This document shows positions 11,691 through 22,520 of a stretch of DNA of 64,000 nucleotides, piece after piece. Below the pieces are notes generated by a model, which worked only from the letters and a program-made list of their open reading frames with translations, was not told the origin of the DNA and ran no database searches. This DNA comes from Megascapheus bottae (Eukaryota; Chordata; Mammalia; Rodentia; Geomyidae): positions 45,218,263 to 45,282,262 of the forward strand of contig JANJXV010000016.1 of assembly GCA_024803745.1 (NCBI GenBank), in the 5' to 3' direction. The first letter of the stretch is position 1. The number at the start of each line of letters is the position of its first letter. The position numbers and the translations under genes are program-made.

Positions 11691-11975
11691 GATAAAATCA
11701 TTTTTGGGGGGGATTCACAAATAGGCTCCCACCTCATATTACAGGCCTGAATTTAATTTGTTTAATATTCCCAACACTAACGATGCCGATTTAAGACATC
11801 CTGTTAAAAGTTTGTAACATTAATTTAATGGAAAAATGCCAATATCACTCCTAGAACTCTATTAGATTTTCTCCCTGTTAAATTAATGTTACTAACTTTT
11901 AATGGATGTTGTAATTAGATGTTATTATTAACAGGAATATTACCTAAATTAAAATCAGACCTGAGAGAGACACGG
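11691..11975. promoter_or_regulatory. AT-rich island with long inverted repeat, possible CNE
   Basis: AT-rich single-copy island with many TAAT/ATTA cores. The motif CCTGTTAA appears three times: 11800-11807, 11874-11881, and inverted at 11928-11935. A long inverted repeat sits at its centre (listed separately). GC-rich flanks make the island stand out. The regulatory or conserved status is inferred from composition. Confidence 0.35.
11791..11914. repeat. Imperfect inverted repeat / potential hairpin
   Basis: The arm 11804-11828 (25 nt) is complementary to 11878-11902 at 24 of 25 positions; the inner 15 positions (GTAACATTAATTTAA at 11814-11828, TTAAATTAATGTTAC at 11878-11892) are perfect. 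Beyond a small internal loop, ACATCC (11796-11801) pairs with GGATGT (11904-11909), and 11791-11793 with 11912-11914. The loop is about 43-49 nt. It could be a miniature transposon relic, a duplicated binding-site palindrome, or a transcribed hairpin. No target-site duplication was found. Confidence 0.85.
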
Positions 11976-12174
11976 TGCAGATTTACAAGGACATAAAGCC
12001 TGATGCCCACACACCCCTAGTGCCCACGGCCAGATGGCCGGCCTTGTACCCATGGCCACCCGCCGGTCCCAGGTCCTCTCCGCCTGCATCTGCCGGACGG
12101 GCACTGCTCTCACAGCACCACTTAGGAGTGGGAGGGATGCCCCCCCAGGCCAGGGAGGACGGGAGCCATCCCCC

Positions 12175-12325
12175 AATTTCACACTCAATTTAAAGGGTCA
12201 CTCTCCATCCGGCCTGATTGGGTTCGGCAGTTTGAAATTGATTGTTTGGGCTGTAAAGCTCGCCTGCCTTCCTAGCCAATTTAAGAAAGAGGCCGCTAAG
12301 CTGCCAGCTTATTACGAGCCGGGGT
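12175..12325. promoter_or_regulatory. Small AT-richer island, possible CNE
   Basis: About 150 bp containing CAATTTAAAGG, TTTGAAATTGATTG and CCAATTTAAG motifs within GC-rich surroundings. The composition resembles a conserved non-coding element, with no further support. Confidence 0.22.
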
Positions 12326-13395
12326 GCACACACAGAATGCGTGTCGTGCATGAGAGCCGCGGGCCTGACCCCAGCTCGGGATGGATGCACAAAGCCTTCT
12401 TACCTGTCTGGGGTCCCTGAGGGGCAGCCCAGGCTCTCACCACAGGGAGCCCTCATCCAGAGAGGCCTGCCTGCCTCTGGGCAAGGGGCTGGGGAGGTGA
12501 CCCGCTGGTGGCAGCCATGACAGAAGGCCTGGGGTCCGTTCTCCACCCCCACAGAGGCCTCACAAGTCCTGCCCAGCAGCCTGTCTTACAGAGCCCCTGT
12601 GCTGGGAGGACAGAGCGACACCATGGGGACATGCACCCAGCTCTCTGCACCCAGCTCTCTGTGGAGCACGGGCTTCCCTCCAGTGGGAGGGCAGAGCACA
12701 CCCAGGAGCCCCGCCTTCTCACAGGAGCTCCAAAAGCGTCCTTCCTTCTGTCCAGGCTGCAGGGAGCACTGACCACTGGACGGGTGAGCGAGTGTGGCCA
12801 CCAGGACGCCAGGGAACCTGAAGACTGGGCAAGAAGCCTGAGCAGCCTGTCTGTGTCCACCCCTCCTGTGGAAGCTTCCTGCCACAGGGACTCCCTCTTC
12901 CCCCTCCCTCCATCCCCTGCCCCTCCCTCCTCCACCTCCCCCTCCCCCCCACCCTGCCCTACATAACCCTCACAGCTCATCCTCTGGGCGTCTGATGGCC
13001 TTTGCCACAGAGTATAAATGTGGACATGCCCCTGCTGTCCAGAGCTCTGCATCTTCTGAAGACAAGGCTAGAGACTGTGGAGACTTGGCCCCTCCAGAGC
13101 ACGTGATGCCCTCATCCAGCTAACAGATTGCGTGACCTGGGCAGGCCCCAGGAGTCCAGCTGGGCCTGGGGTGGGCTCCTCCCTGACCCACAGCTGCACC
13201 CCGCTTCTGGCACCCCTCACATCCTCTCAGCCCTTTTTCCCAGGCACTGGGCCAGGGTGGGCAGAGGCCAGACCAGGAGGCAGCAGCCCCCTGGGAGTCA
13301 GGCTTAGGGATCAGAGAGAAAGACAGCTCAGCAGGGCCAGCCACAGCTGACCAGTGTCCACCGAGGGCACGGGCCAACCTCCCTCCCCATTTGAT
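12326..13395. other. GC-rich single-copy sequence; no gene recognised
   Basis: A 199-codon minus frame (12453-13052) and a 152-codon plus frame (12508-12966) occupy the same DNA on opposite strands, so at least one and probably both are chance. A C/T-rich patch lies at 12,895-12,957. Confidence 0.5.
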
Positions 13396-13700
13396 CCAGT
13401 CCTGCTCATCAACAATAATGAAAAGTGTACAATGAGGAAATCTTCATGTTCTCTAAGAGTTACTTAAAAAAACAGAATTACAACCACAAACTTATAATGA
13501 ATTTAAACATTTCTTAAGTTTACAGTGACTTAGTCCTTTAATGAATTAAGATATTCTGTAAATCTGTATAAAACTCACATTTTCATTTCTAATTTACTTT
13601 TATGCAACCAGGAAGATTTTGCTTCTAAACCACAAAGCTAATCTCTGCCTGATGAGGAATTTTGAATTAAACATCAGCAAATGCACTTTATAACTCCTAT
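13396..13700. promoter_or_regulatory. AT-rich island, possible CNE
   Basis: About 300 bp of AT-rich unique sequence with TTTAATGAATTAAG and TTCTAATTTAC motifs. No repeat or L1 signature is seen. The regulatory role is inferred from composition only. Confidence 0.25.
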
Positions 13701-14674
13701 AGTGTATGACATACAGTGAGGACATCTAGTTTCAGTAGAGGTAGGAAGAAAATTCTTCACAATGATCTCAAAGGGCCTGGGCTCTGTCAGAATCTTTTAG
13801 GCTTATACAAGGAAAGGAGGTTTCCTAAATCTTCAGACAAACTGTACCGTAATAGCCACACCACTGGGTGTTAGGAGAAAAGCAGAAAGAAGTACAAGTA
13901 CTCAGTCGACACTGGTGTGAGGTTTACACACCCTGTCACTGTCACTGTGACTGTCTGTCACTGTATAGTGTGTGCATTTGTGGATATGTCACTTGCTGTA
14001 ATGGTGAGAGAGCCCAGAACACCAGGACGTCTGAGGGCTCAACCCCAGGCCAGCCTGTGCATGTGTCCTCCCCCCGGTTCTCATGTGACTGGTGCCCGGG
14101 TGGCTTTGCTGTGTTCAGCAGGGCTCAGCCATGCCAGCCACCACCAGGATTAGCCACCCCGAAGCGCACTGAGGTGGGAGCGTGGCGTTAGCTAAGCCGT
14201 GTGTCATGTGAACCCAAGGGCAGAGGACCAGAATCATCTCTGTGCATGCCACAAACTAAAAAGGCATGGGACAAAACCTAACACCTTCTCATGAGCAAAA
14301 CACCCAGAGAGCAAGACAGGGAGGAGAACTTCTTGGATGTAGAGAACTATCCCAGGTGAGCTCCCTGCTGGACTCACTGGTAATGAAGAGTCCACCCCTG
14401 CACACGAGGCAGAGGCCAACGGCGACCACTTCCGCTCCCGACTGCCCCGGCATCCTGCCAGAGGGACTGCACAGAAGAAGACAGAACTGACCTCCAGGTC
14501 AGTAGGCAGGCAGTGGAAGTGTTCATCCACAAAAATGAAGACTGCCAAAGACAGCCAGACACAAAAGAAAAGAAAAAAACGACACAAAACAATAGGCGCC
14601 CTCAGGATTCATCGGCAAGTTTCAGCAGAGATACGCAATGGTGTTAGGATTGGAGGAGGCAAAAACAACACTTA
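13701..14674. other. Single-copy sequence; no gene recognised
   Basis: Mixed composition leading into MS-C. Frames of about 110-117 codons are present on both strands without recognisable domains. Confidence 0.5.
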
Positions 14675-17600
14675 TGACAGAGACTCCATGAGAGATGACA
14701 GGACAGTGCCCTGGAGAGTCTCCATGAGAGACGACAGGACGGTCCACTGGAGAGTCCTCATGAGAGACGACAGGACCGTCCACTGGAGAGTCCTCATGAG
14801 AGACCACAGGACGGTCCACCGGAGAGTCCTCATGAGTGACGACAGGACGGTCCACTGGAGAGTCCTCATGAGAGACCACAGGACGGTCCACCGGAGAGTC
14901 CTCATGAGAGACGACAGGACGGTCCACCGAAGAGTCCTCATGAGGGACCACAGGACGGTCCACCGGAGAGTCCTCATGAGAGACGACAGGACGGTCCACC
15001 GGAGAGTCCTCATGAGAGACCACAGGACGGTCCACCGGAGAGTCCCCACGAGAGACCACAGGACGGTCCACTGGAGAGTCCTCACGAGAGACGACAGGAC
15101 GGTCCACTGGAGAGTCCTCACGAGAGACGACAGGACGGTCCACTGGAGAGTCCTCACGAGGGACGACAGGACGGTCCACTGGAGAGTCCTCATGAGGGAC
15201 GACAGGACGGTCCACCGGAGAGTCCTCATGAGGGACGACAGGACGGTCCACCGGAGAGTCCTCATGAGGGACGACAGGACGGTCCACCGGAGAGTCCTCA
15301 TGAGAGACCACAGGACGGTCCACCGGAGAGTCCTCATGAGAGACCACAGGACGGTCCACCGGAGAGTCCTCATGAGAGACCACAGGACGGTCCACTGGAG
15401 AGTCCTCACGAGAGACCACAGGACGGTCCACCGGAGAGTCCCCACGAGAGACCACAGGACGGTCCACCGGAGAGTCCTCAGGAGAGACGACAGGACGGTC
15501 CACTGGAGAGTCCTCAGGAGAGACGACAGGATGGTCCACTGGAGAGTCCTCACGAGAGATGACAGGACAGTCCACTGGAGAGTCCTCACAAGGGACGACA
15601 GGAGAGTCCACTGGAGAGTCCTCACGAGGGACGACAGGAGAGTCCACCGGAGAGTCCTCACGAGGGACGACAGGACGGTCCACCGGAGAGTCCTCACGAG
15701 AGACGACAGGACGGTCCACCGGAGAGACGACAGGAGAGTCCACTGGAGAGTCCTCATGAGAGACGACAGGACGGTCCACCGGAGAGTCCTCATGAGAGAC
15801 GACAGGACGGTCCACCGGAGAGTAATCATGAGAGACGACAGGACGGTCCACCGGAGAGTCCTCAGGAGAGACGACAGGACGGTCCACCGGAGAGTCCTCA
15901 GGAGAGACGACAGGACGGTCCACCGGAGAGTCCTCAGGAGAGACCACAGGACGGTCCACCGGAGAGTCCTCAGGAGAGACCACAGGACGGTCCACCGGAG
16001 AGTCCTCAGGAGAGACCACAGGACGGTCCACCGGAGAGTCCTCAGGAGAGACCACAGGACGGTCCACCGGAGAGTCCTCACGAGAGACCACAGGACGGTC
16101 CACCGGAGAGTCCTCACGAGAGACCACAGGACGGTCCACCGGAGAGTCCTCACGAGAGACCACAGGACGGTCCACCGGAGAGTCCTCACGAGAGACCACA
16201 GGACGGTCCACCGGAGAGTCCCCACGAGAGACCACAGGACGGTCCACCGGAGAGTCCCCACGAGAGACCACAGGACGGTCCACCGGAGAGTCCCCACGAG
16301 AGACCACAGGACGGTCCACCGGAGAGTCCCCACGAGAGACCACAGGACGGTCCACCGGAGAGTCCCCACGAGAGACCACAGGACGGTCCACCGGAGAGTC
16401 CCCACGAGAGACCACAGGACGGTCCACCGGAGAGTCCCCACGAGAGACCACAGGACGGTCCACCGGAGAGTCCCCACGAGAGACCACAGGACGGTCCACC
16501 GGAGAGTCCCCACGAGAGACCACAGGACGGTCCACCGGAGAGTCCCCACGAGAGACCACAGGACGGTCCACCGGAGAGTCCCCACGAGAGACCACAGGAC
16601 GGTCCACCGGAGAGTCCCCACGAGAGACCACAGGACGGTCCACCGGAGAGTCCCCACGAGAGACCACAGGACGGTCCACCGGAGAGTCCCCACGAGAGAC
16701 CACAGGACGGTCCACCGGAGAGTCCCCACGAGAGACCACAGGACGGTCCACCGGAGAGTCCCCACGAGAGACCACAGGACGGTCCACCGGAGAGTCCCCA
16801 CGAGAGACCACAGGACGGTCCACCGGAGAGTCCCCACGAGAGACCACAGGACGGTCCACCGGAGAGTCCCCACGAGAGACCACAGGACGGTCCACCGGAG
16901 AGTCCCCACGAGAGACCACAGGAGGATCCCCCGGAGAGTCCCCACGAGAGACCACAGGACGGTCCACCGGAGAGTCCCCACGAGAGACCACAGGACGGTC
17001 CACCGGAGAGTCCCCACGAGAGACCACAGGACGGTCCACCGGAGAGTCCCCACGAGAGACGACAGGACGGTCCACCGGAGAGTCCCCACGAGAGACGACA
17101 GGACGGTCCACCGGAGAGTCCTCACGAGAGACGACAGGACCGTCCACTCTAGAGTCCTCACGAGAGACGACAGGACGGTCCACTGGAGAGTACTCACGAG
17201 AGACGACAGGACGGTCAACTGGAGAGTACTCACGAGAGACGACAGGACGGTCCACTGGAGAGTACTCACGAGAGACGACAGGACGGTCCACCGGAGAGTC
17301 CTCACGAGAGACCACAGGACGGTCCACCGGAGAGTCCTCACGAGAGACCACAGGACGGTCCACCGGAGAGTCCTCACGAGAGACCACAGGACGGTCCACC
17401 GGAGAGTCCTCACGAGAGACCACAGGACGGTCCACCGGAGAGTCCTCACGAGAGACCACAGGACGGTCCACCGGAGAGTCCTCACGAGAGACCACAGGAC
17501 GGTCCACCGGAGAGTCCTCACGAGAGACGACAGGACGGTCCACCGGAGAGTCCTCACGAGAGACGACAGGACGGTCCACCGGAGAGTCCTCACGAGAGAC

Positions 17601-18803
17601 GACAGGACCGTCCACTCTAGAGTCCTCACGAGAGACGACAGGACCGTCCACTCTAGAGTCCTCATGAGAGACGACAGGACGGTCCACTGGAGAGTACTCA
17701 TGAGAGACGACAGGACGGTCAACTGGAGAGTCCTCATGAGAGACGACAGGACGGTCCACTGGAGAGTCCTCATGAGAGAGGACAGGACGGTCCACTCTAG
17801 AGTCCTCATGAGAGACGACAGGTCGGTCCACCGGAGAGTCCTCATGAGAGACGACAGGACGGTCCACTGGAGAGTCCTCATGAGAGACGACAGGACGGTC
17901 CACTGGAGAGTAAACATGAGAGACGACAGGACGGTCCACTGGAGAGTCCTCATGAGAGACGACAGGACGGTCCACCGGAGAGTCCTCATGAGAGACCACA
18001 GGACGGTCCACCGGAGAGTCCTCAGGAGAGACCACAGGACGGTCCACCGGAGAGTCCTCACGAGAGACCACAGGACGGTCCACCGGAGAGTCCTCACGAG
18101 AGACCACAGGACGGTCCACCGGAGAGTCCTCACGAGAGACGACAGGACGGTCCACCGGAGAGTCCTCACGAGAGACGACAGGACGGTCCACCGGAGAGTC
18201 CTCACGAGAGACGACAGGACCGTCCACTCTAGAGTCCTCATGAGAGACGACAGGACCGTCCACTCTAGAGTCCTCATGAGAGACAACAGGACGGTCCACT
18301 GGAGAGTACTCATGAGAGACGACAGGACGGTCCACTGGAGAGTCCTCATGAGAGACGACAGGACGGTCCACTGGAGAGTCCTCATGAGAGAGGACAGGAC
18401 GGTCCACTCTAGAGTCCTCATGAGAGACGACAGGTCGGTCCACCGGAGAGTCCTCATGAGAGACGACAGGACGGTCCACTGGAGAGTCCTCATGAGAGAC
18501 GACAGGACGGTCCACTGGAGAGTAAACATGAGAGACGACAGGACGGTCCACTGGAGAGTCCTCATTAGAGACCACAGGACGGTCCACTGGAGAGTCCTCA
18601 TGAGAGACGACAGGACGGTCCACTGGAGAGTCCTCATTAGAGACCACAGGAGGGTCCACCGGAGAGTCCTCATGAGAGATGACAGGTCGGTCCACTGGAG
18701 AGTAATGATGAGAGATGACAGGTCAGTCCACTGGAGAGTAATGATGAGAGATGACAGGACAGTCCACTGGAGAGTCCCCATGAGAGATGATAGGGTGGTC
18801 TAT
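14675..18803. repeat. Minisatellite MS-C, 36-bp unit, about 115 copies
   Basis: The unit core is GACGACAGGACGGTCCAC. The 36-bp register is kept for about 4.1 kb with one visible length change, a 24-bp unit at about 15,721-15,744. Variation is by substitution: ACGACAGG/ACCACAGG, CCACCGG/CCACTGG/CCACTCT, and TCATG/TCACG/TCAGG/CCACG. A homogeneous block (CCCCACGAGAGACCACAGG type) runs about 16,220-17,040, and a 612-bp (17-unit) higher-order duplication links about 17.5-18.0 with 18.1-18.6 kb. Because 36 is divisible by 3, frames of about 1,360-1,440 codons exist on both strands (14535-18857 plus; 14622-18695 and 14672-18781 minus). They are not accepted as genes. Confidence 0.97.
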
Positions 18804-20200
18804 CACTCTGCAAACAGAAATCCCCCAAGCCTTGCAAGTAGGAGTTTCTCGTGGTGAGTTGTCTGTGCACATGACAGTCTGAATCTTTGGGCATTTCTCC
18901 TCTTCAGGGTTCTGGGAGGGGAAGGGAGGATAGGGGCAAGGTGGCCTGGGTGCGGCTGCAGGGTAGGAGGCAGCCTGCCCGCAAAGGAGGTGCTTCACCC
19001 AGGCGGGGACCCCCTGAGGCTGGCGGATCTGGGCTCTGATCCTGGGAGCCATCTTGTCTCCTGTGAGGCGAGGCGTCTCCTCTCCCCTCTGGAAGGTGTA
19101 AACTCACAGATAGGGAGCAGGCGCCCTGGGCGGCACCTGGAAATGATCTCCACCTCCTTCCTCACGACGTATCTGAATTTGTATCTCTAGACCGAAATAA
19201 AGCCGTGAAAAGGGGCAAACCAATCTCCTGGTGAGCCGGCAGGGCCCGGCGTGTCACCACACAGCCCTCCTGTATTCTGTGTCCAGTGCCGCCCAGCTCT
19301 GGGCGCTTTGTGCCTGATCTGTGCTCCTGGGGGAGTCAGCTACTCAGTGCCCCTCAGGTGTGAGCACACACACAGCCAGCAGGTGAAAGATCTCAACAAT
19401 CCCATGGCAGCGGGCGGCACACGGCTGCCTGCCAGGTGGAGGACAGCCAGAAATTGTCCCCCCGCGGTCAGAGCGGTCGAAACTCACACTTCCTCCCAGA
19501 AAGCACAGATGTTCGCTGCAGCCCGCGACGGTGAGAGGACAGGAGACGGCATCGGCAGTCCCGGGTCTTCCTGACCTGAGGCCCTGAAGGGGAGCCACGG
19601 CTGAGCTCAGGCCCATGGGAATGTTCACGGAAGGTGTCCCACTGCCCTGCAGCTTGAGATAAATGCGTCCCTCGCTGGACTGCACTGGTCAGGCTTGACG
19701 GCAGCCCGTGGTGGCCAGCCCTGGAAATTGCAGGCAGAGCCCTGGGCTCCTTCAGCGTGGGCTGAGCTGTGTGTGCACCCAGCTGCAAGGCCCGAGGGGT
19801 CCACTGCCTGCTTCCTTCCATCCAGGCAGAAAGGACCGGCCACTGCCCTCTCCTGGGACTGGCAGCTGCTCTGTGGGTGCAGACTGTGTCCCAGGATGCC
19901 TCCCTGGCTCCTGCCACCTCCGGAGCCCTGGGGAGGAGAAGGTGTGAGAAGTGTGAGCGTGCCTCAGGCCGCACGCATGCTCGGGCGTGGCTCCAGTGCC
20001 CCACCTGGCAGCGTCCATGCCCCCAGGAAGCCCAGCAGCCGCCCAGGAGGTCGACAGGAAGATGGAAACCCATCCTCTGGTCCAAACGCCGGGGACCAGC
20101 TCAAGCAGGGATCCAGCATGAACCATGGATCCGGAATCCGAGTCGATGGAATTCCGAGTGCCATACCACCTGCGGGAGATGGCAGGCCGTGGTTTGCTCT
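18804..20200. other. GC-rich single-copy sequence; no gene recognised
   Basis: Frames of up to 205 codons (19468-20085 minus) and 194 codons (19695-20279 plus) overlap on opposite strands. No domain, SINE or tandem repeat is recognised. Confidence 0.5.
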
Positions 20201-20900
20201 TCCTGAACGTGGTTTAATTGCTCCATGGTTCTGTAAGCATTTCGAGAAAGCACGTCCTCAAAGGGTCTGTTTGAAATGATGCCACTGTAACCTCAGTCTG
20301 TGCCTCATCTACCCACTCAAACTAATTCACTCGCTGCCACTAATTGGCTTGTTACCAGCCAGGTGCGTGGCGGAAGCTGTGGATGGGTTTAAGGAGATGA
20401 AATCAGCCTGTGCGCAGCCCAGCCGCTCAGTCCTCCACTCCTCACGCGGGAGAGAGAATCTTGTCTGTCAGCTCTCTCAACTGGAGACCAGACAGTGGTG
20501 TTTTTTTTCTGGAAATCTCTACGTGGCCATACTCGGGTCAGCAGTGGCCCTGCCCAGGTAGGAGCTGAGTACCATTCACCTGGTGACATTTATATTACTT
20601 ACGCTAATTATCCGCGAGCAGATACTCCATCTGAGCTATTACAAACCACTTCCTTGGGTCTTTAATTGGGTTTTATTAACTTGAGTCTATTGTTCAGTGG
20701 GAACAATAACACAGGAAGAAGAGGGAGAGGGAGCGGGAGCTGCCCTGCCTGGGGATAATTGGAGCAGGTTGAACTGTTTAGTGGGTTGCTTTGTTTTAGC
20801 TTGTATTTTTAAAAGTTTATAATGATCAAATACTTTATCAAACCTAGACCCCCAATCAGAGTTGGAGTCTATCTGGATATTCTGCACTGCTGAGCAGATG
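20201..20900. promoter_or_regulatory. AT-rich island, possible CNE cluster
   Basis: Two AT-richer patches (20,200-20,360 and 20,585-20,880) with ACTAATTGGC, CTAATTATCC, TTTAATTGGG and the SOX-like GAACAATAACAC motif. Unique, non-L1 sequence between GC-rich flanks. A regulatory function is inference. Confidence 0.3.
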
Positions 20901-21073
20901 GAAGACTAGACATTTTTTCAGGGCTTGAACGCCGGGGGACTGTGTGTGCCTGCAAGTGCTGCCCCGTGATGCCCCGTGAGAGGCGAGCTGGCCTGTGGTC
21001 CAGCAGCGAGGGTAGAGTCTGGATTCTCTACTGGGGCGCCAGGGTGTGAAGAAGAACAAGAATCTACACTGCA

Positions 21074-21256
21074 GGGGCTGGGAGCATGGCCTACTGGTAG
21101 AGTGCTTACCTAGCATGCACTAAGCCCTGGGTTCAATCCTCAGTACCACATACACAGAAAAAGCTGGACGTAGTGTTGTGGTTCAGGTGGTAGAGCGCTA
21201 GCCTTGAGAAAGTTCAAGAATAGTGTTCAGGCCTAGAGTCAAGGGCTAGGACTGGC

Positions 21257-21271
<15 letters not shown>
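21074..21271 (+). mobile_element. Composite tRNA-derived (ID-like) SINE
   Basis: Starts GGGGCTGGGAGCATGGCC. The A-box-like TGGCCTACTGG lies at 21087-21097 and the B-box GGTTCAATCC at 21130-21139, the internal Pol III promoter of a tRNA/BC1-type SINE. A second part follows (GGTGGTAGAGCGCTAGCCTTGAG ... GGACTGGC), then a 15-A tail at 21257-21271. This two-part layout is what I remember from geomyoid rodents, and is the main lineage clue in the window. The two boxes are intact but the body is diverged. Flanking target duplications are not convincing. Confidence 0.85.

Positions 21272-21318
<47 letters not shown>
21271..21318. repeat. (AT)24 microsatellite on a SINE tail
   Basis: A perfect alternating AT run of 48 bp that follows the SINE poly-A directly. 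It probably grew from the A-tail. Such tracts extrude cruciforms and are often length-unstable. Confidence 0.97.
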
Positions 21319-21321
<3 letters not shown>

Positions 21322-21581
21322 CACATGGCAGTCACAGGAAAAGGGAGCCTGCCGTGGAAATTCTCCCATGCTCCTTCTTGGCTGGGCAGGAAGGTGCGGT
21401 TCTGCCTACAGGGACTACAGTCCAGTCAGGGGACAAGCACCGAAAGCCAGGTCCTGGGGACCTGGCACAGGTACAGATGTGACACCAATGGGAAATGAGA
21501 AGCAGGATCTGACCCTGAGGCTTCCAGGGAGGCAAAAATGCCAGCGTGACCTTGAAAGAACCACAGGCATGCAAGGAGACA

Positions 21582-21643
21582 GTGTGTGCGTGTGCGTGTG
21601 CATGTGTGCATGTGCGAGCGCACACGCGTGTGTGTGTGTGTGT
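21582..21643. repeat. Alternating TG/CG purine-pyrimidine tract
   Basis: Alternating GTGTGCGTGTGCATG-type sequence with only a few breaks in alternation. It includes the perfect 12-bp palindrome CACACGCGTGTG at 21621-21632. This is the composition class that adopts Z-DNA under supercoiling. Confidence 0.9.
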
Positions 21644-22100
21644 TCAGCCCCACCATGGACATGGTCACCAGTGGGTGTTCACCTGATGGCAGATTCACTT
21701 ACATATCACAAATGATAACATATGACAAGATAACAGACAGTGCCACGTGTGCAGGTGTCAACATCGTGCAGGCCTGCTATCCCTGACGAGCCCAGATGGA
21801 CGTCTGTACACCTGATCCATCGTCACAGATACGTCTTCCCTGAACGATTCGTGCTTTCCAAAAACTGTTTGTTGTTGCTCAGCGCCTGAAGAGGCCAGGG
21901 GCCATCGCGGTGAATTCCAGGTGAGCACATAAGCATGGTGGAGGCTCAGCAAACCGATGCCCACCCCCACGCGTCTGTGTTTCTGGAAAGAGCGTCAAGG
22001 CTCTGCCTTTAAGAGCCTTGGTGTGAGAGGCAGCTGTCCACCCGGCCTCAGCGAGGCCCTCCAGCCAGCTGCACAGCCCAACGCAGCCAAGTTCCCATTT
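21644..22100. other. Single-copy sequence; no feature seen
   Basis: Balanced composition. No repeat, SINE or exon is recognised. Confidence 0.45.
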
Positions 22101-22520
22101 CACTGTGGACCAGGTTAATAGTTCTGACTGTAAATGGAATACATGACTCCTGCTCTTTAATAAGAATAGTTTTAATGCACATTTCCATGTGATTCGAACA
22201 ATTTTGGTGATAGCTGCAAAGTTACAGAAACTGCTAGGTTCTCTTGTCATAATTTTTTTAATGTCTTTGACAATAAACATCAGTGGAAATGAGTTGATTT
22301 AGCAATGGTGAAGAAAAGGTCTTCCATGATAAATCAGTGTTTGCGTGGACATTTTAACAGTACACTTGTCAAGTTCACGTTGCTGAGCATCATAAAAATG
22401 GTTGAAACCATAAACTTTAACAGTTAAAATTAGCAGGTACACTTTTGGCAGCCAAACACTGGTTACAACAAAGCAGTGCAACCCAAACAGCAAGAAAAAG
22501 AGTCTATTTTTTCTTAAATG
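22101..22520. promoter_or_regulatory. AT-rich island, possible CNE
   Basis: About 400 bp AT-rich unique sequence with TTTAATAAGAATAG, CATAATTTTTTTAATG and the near-palindrome TTTAACAGTTAAA. No transposon signature is seen. The call is by composition only. Confidence 0.27.

Noticed and set aside
14535..18857. 1,440-codon plus-strand open frame as a giant basic repeat protein
   Set aside because: It is the 36-bp MS-C repeat read in frame. Two minus-strand frames of about 1,360 codons cover the same DNA, most unit-to-unit changes replace amino acids in the plus frame, and there is no domain or promoter.
19468..20279. Overlapping 205- and 194-codon frames as genes (and similar pairs at 12.5, 28.7, 35.0, 45.2 and 56.1 kb)
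   Set aside because: They lie on opposite strands of the same GC-rich DNA, lack recognisable domains, and match what GC-rich non-coding sequence gives by chance.
21061..21332. ATCTACACTGCA / ATCTCCACATGGCA as a target duplication of the SINE at 21,074
   Set aside because: Too imperfect to accept; several mismatches and a length difference.
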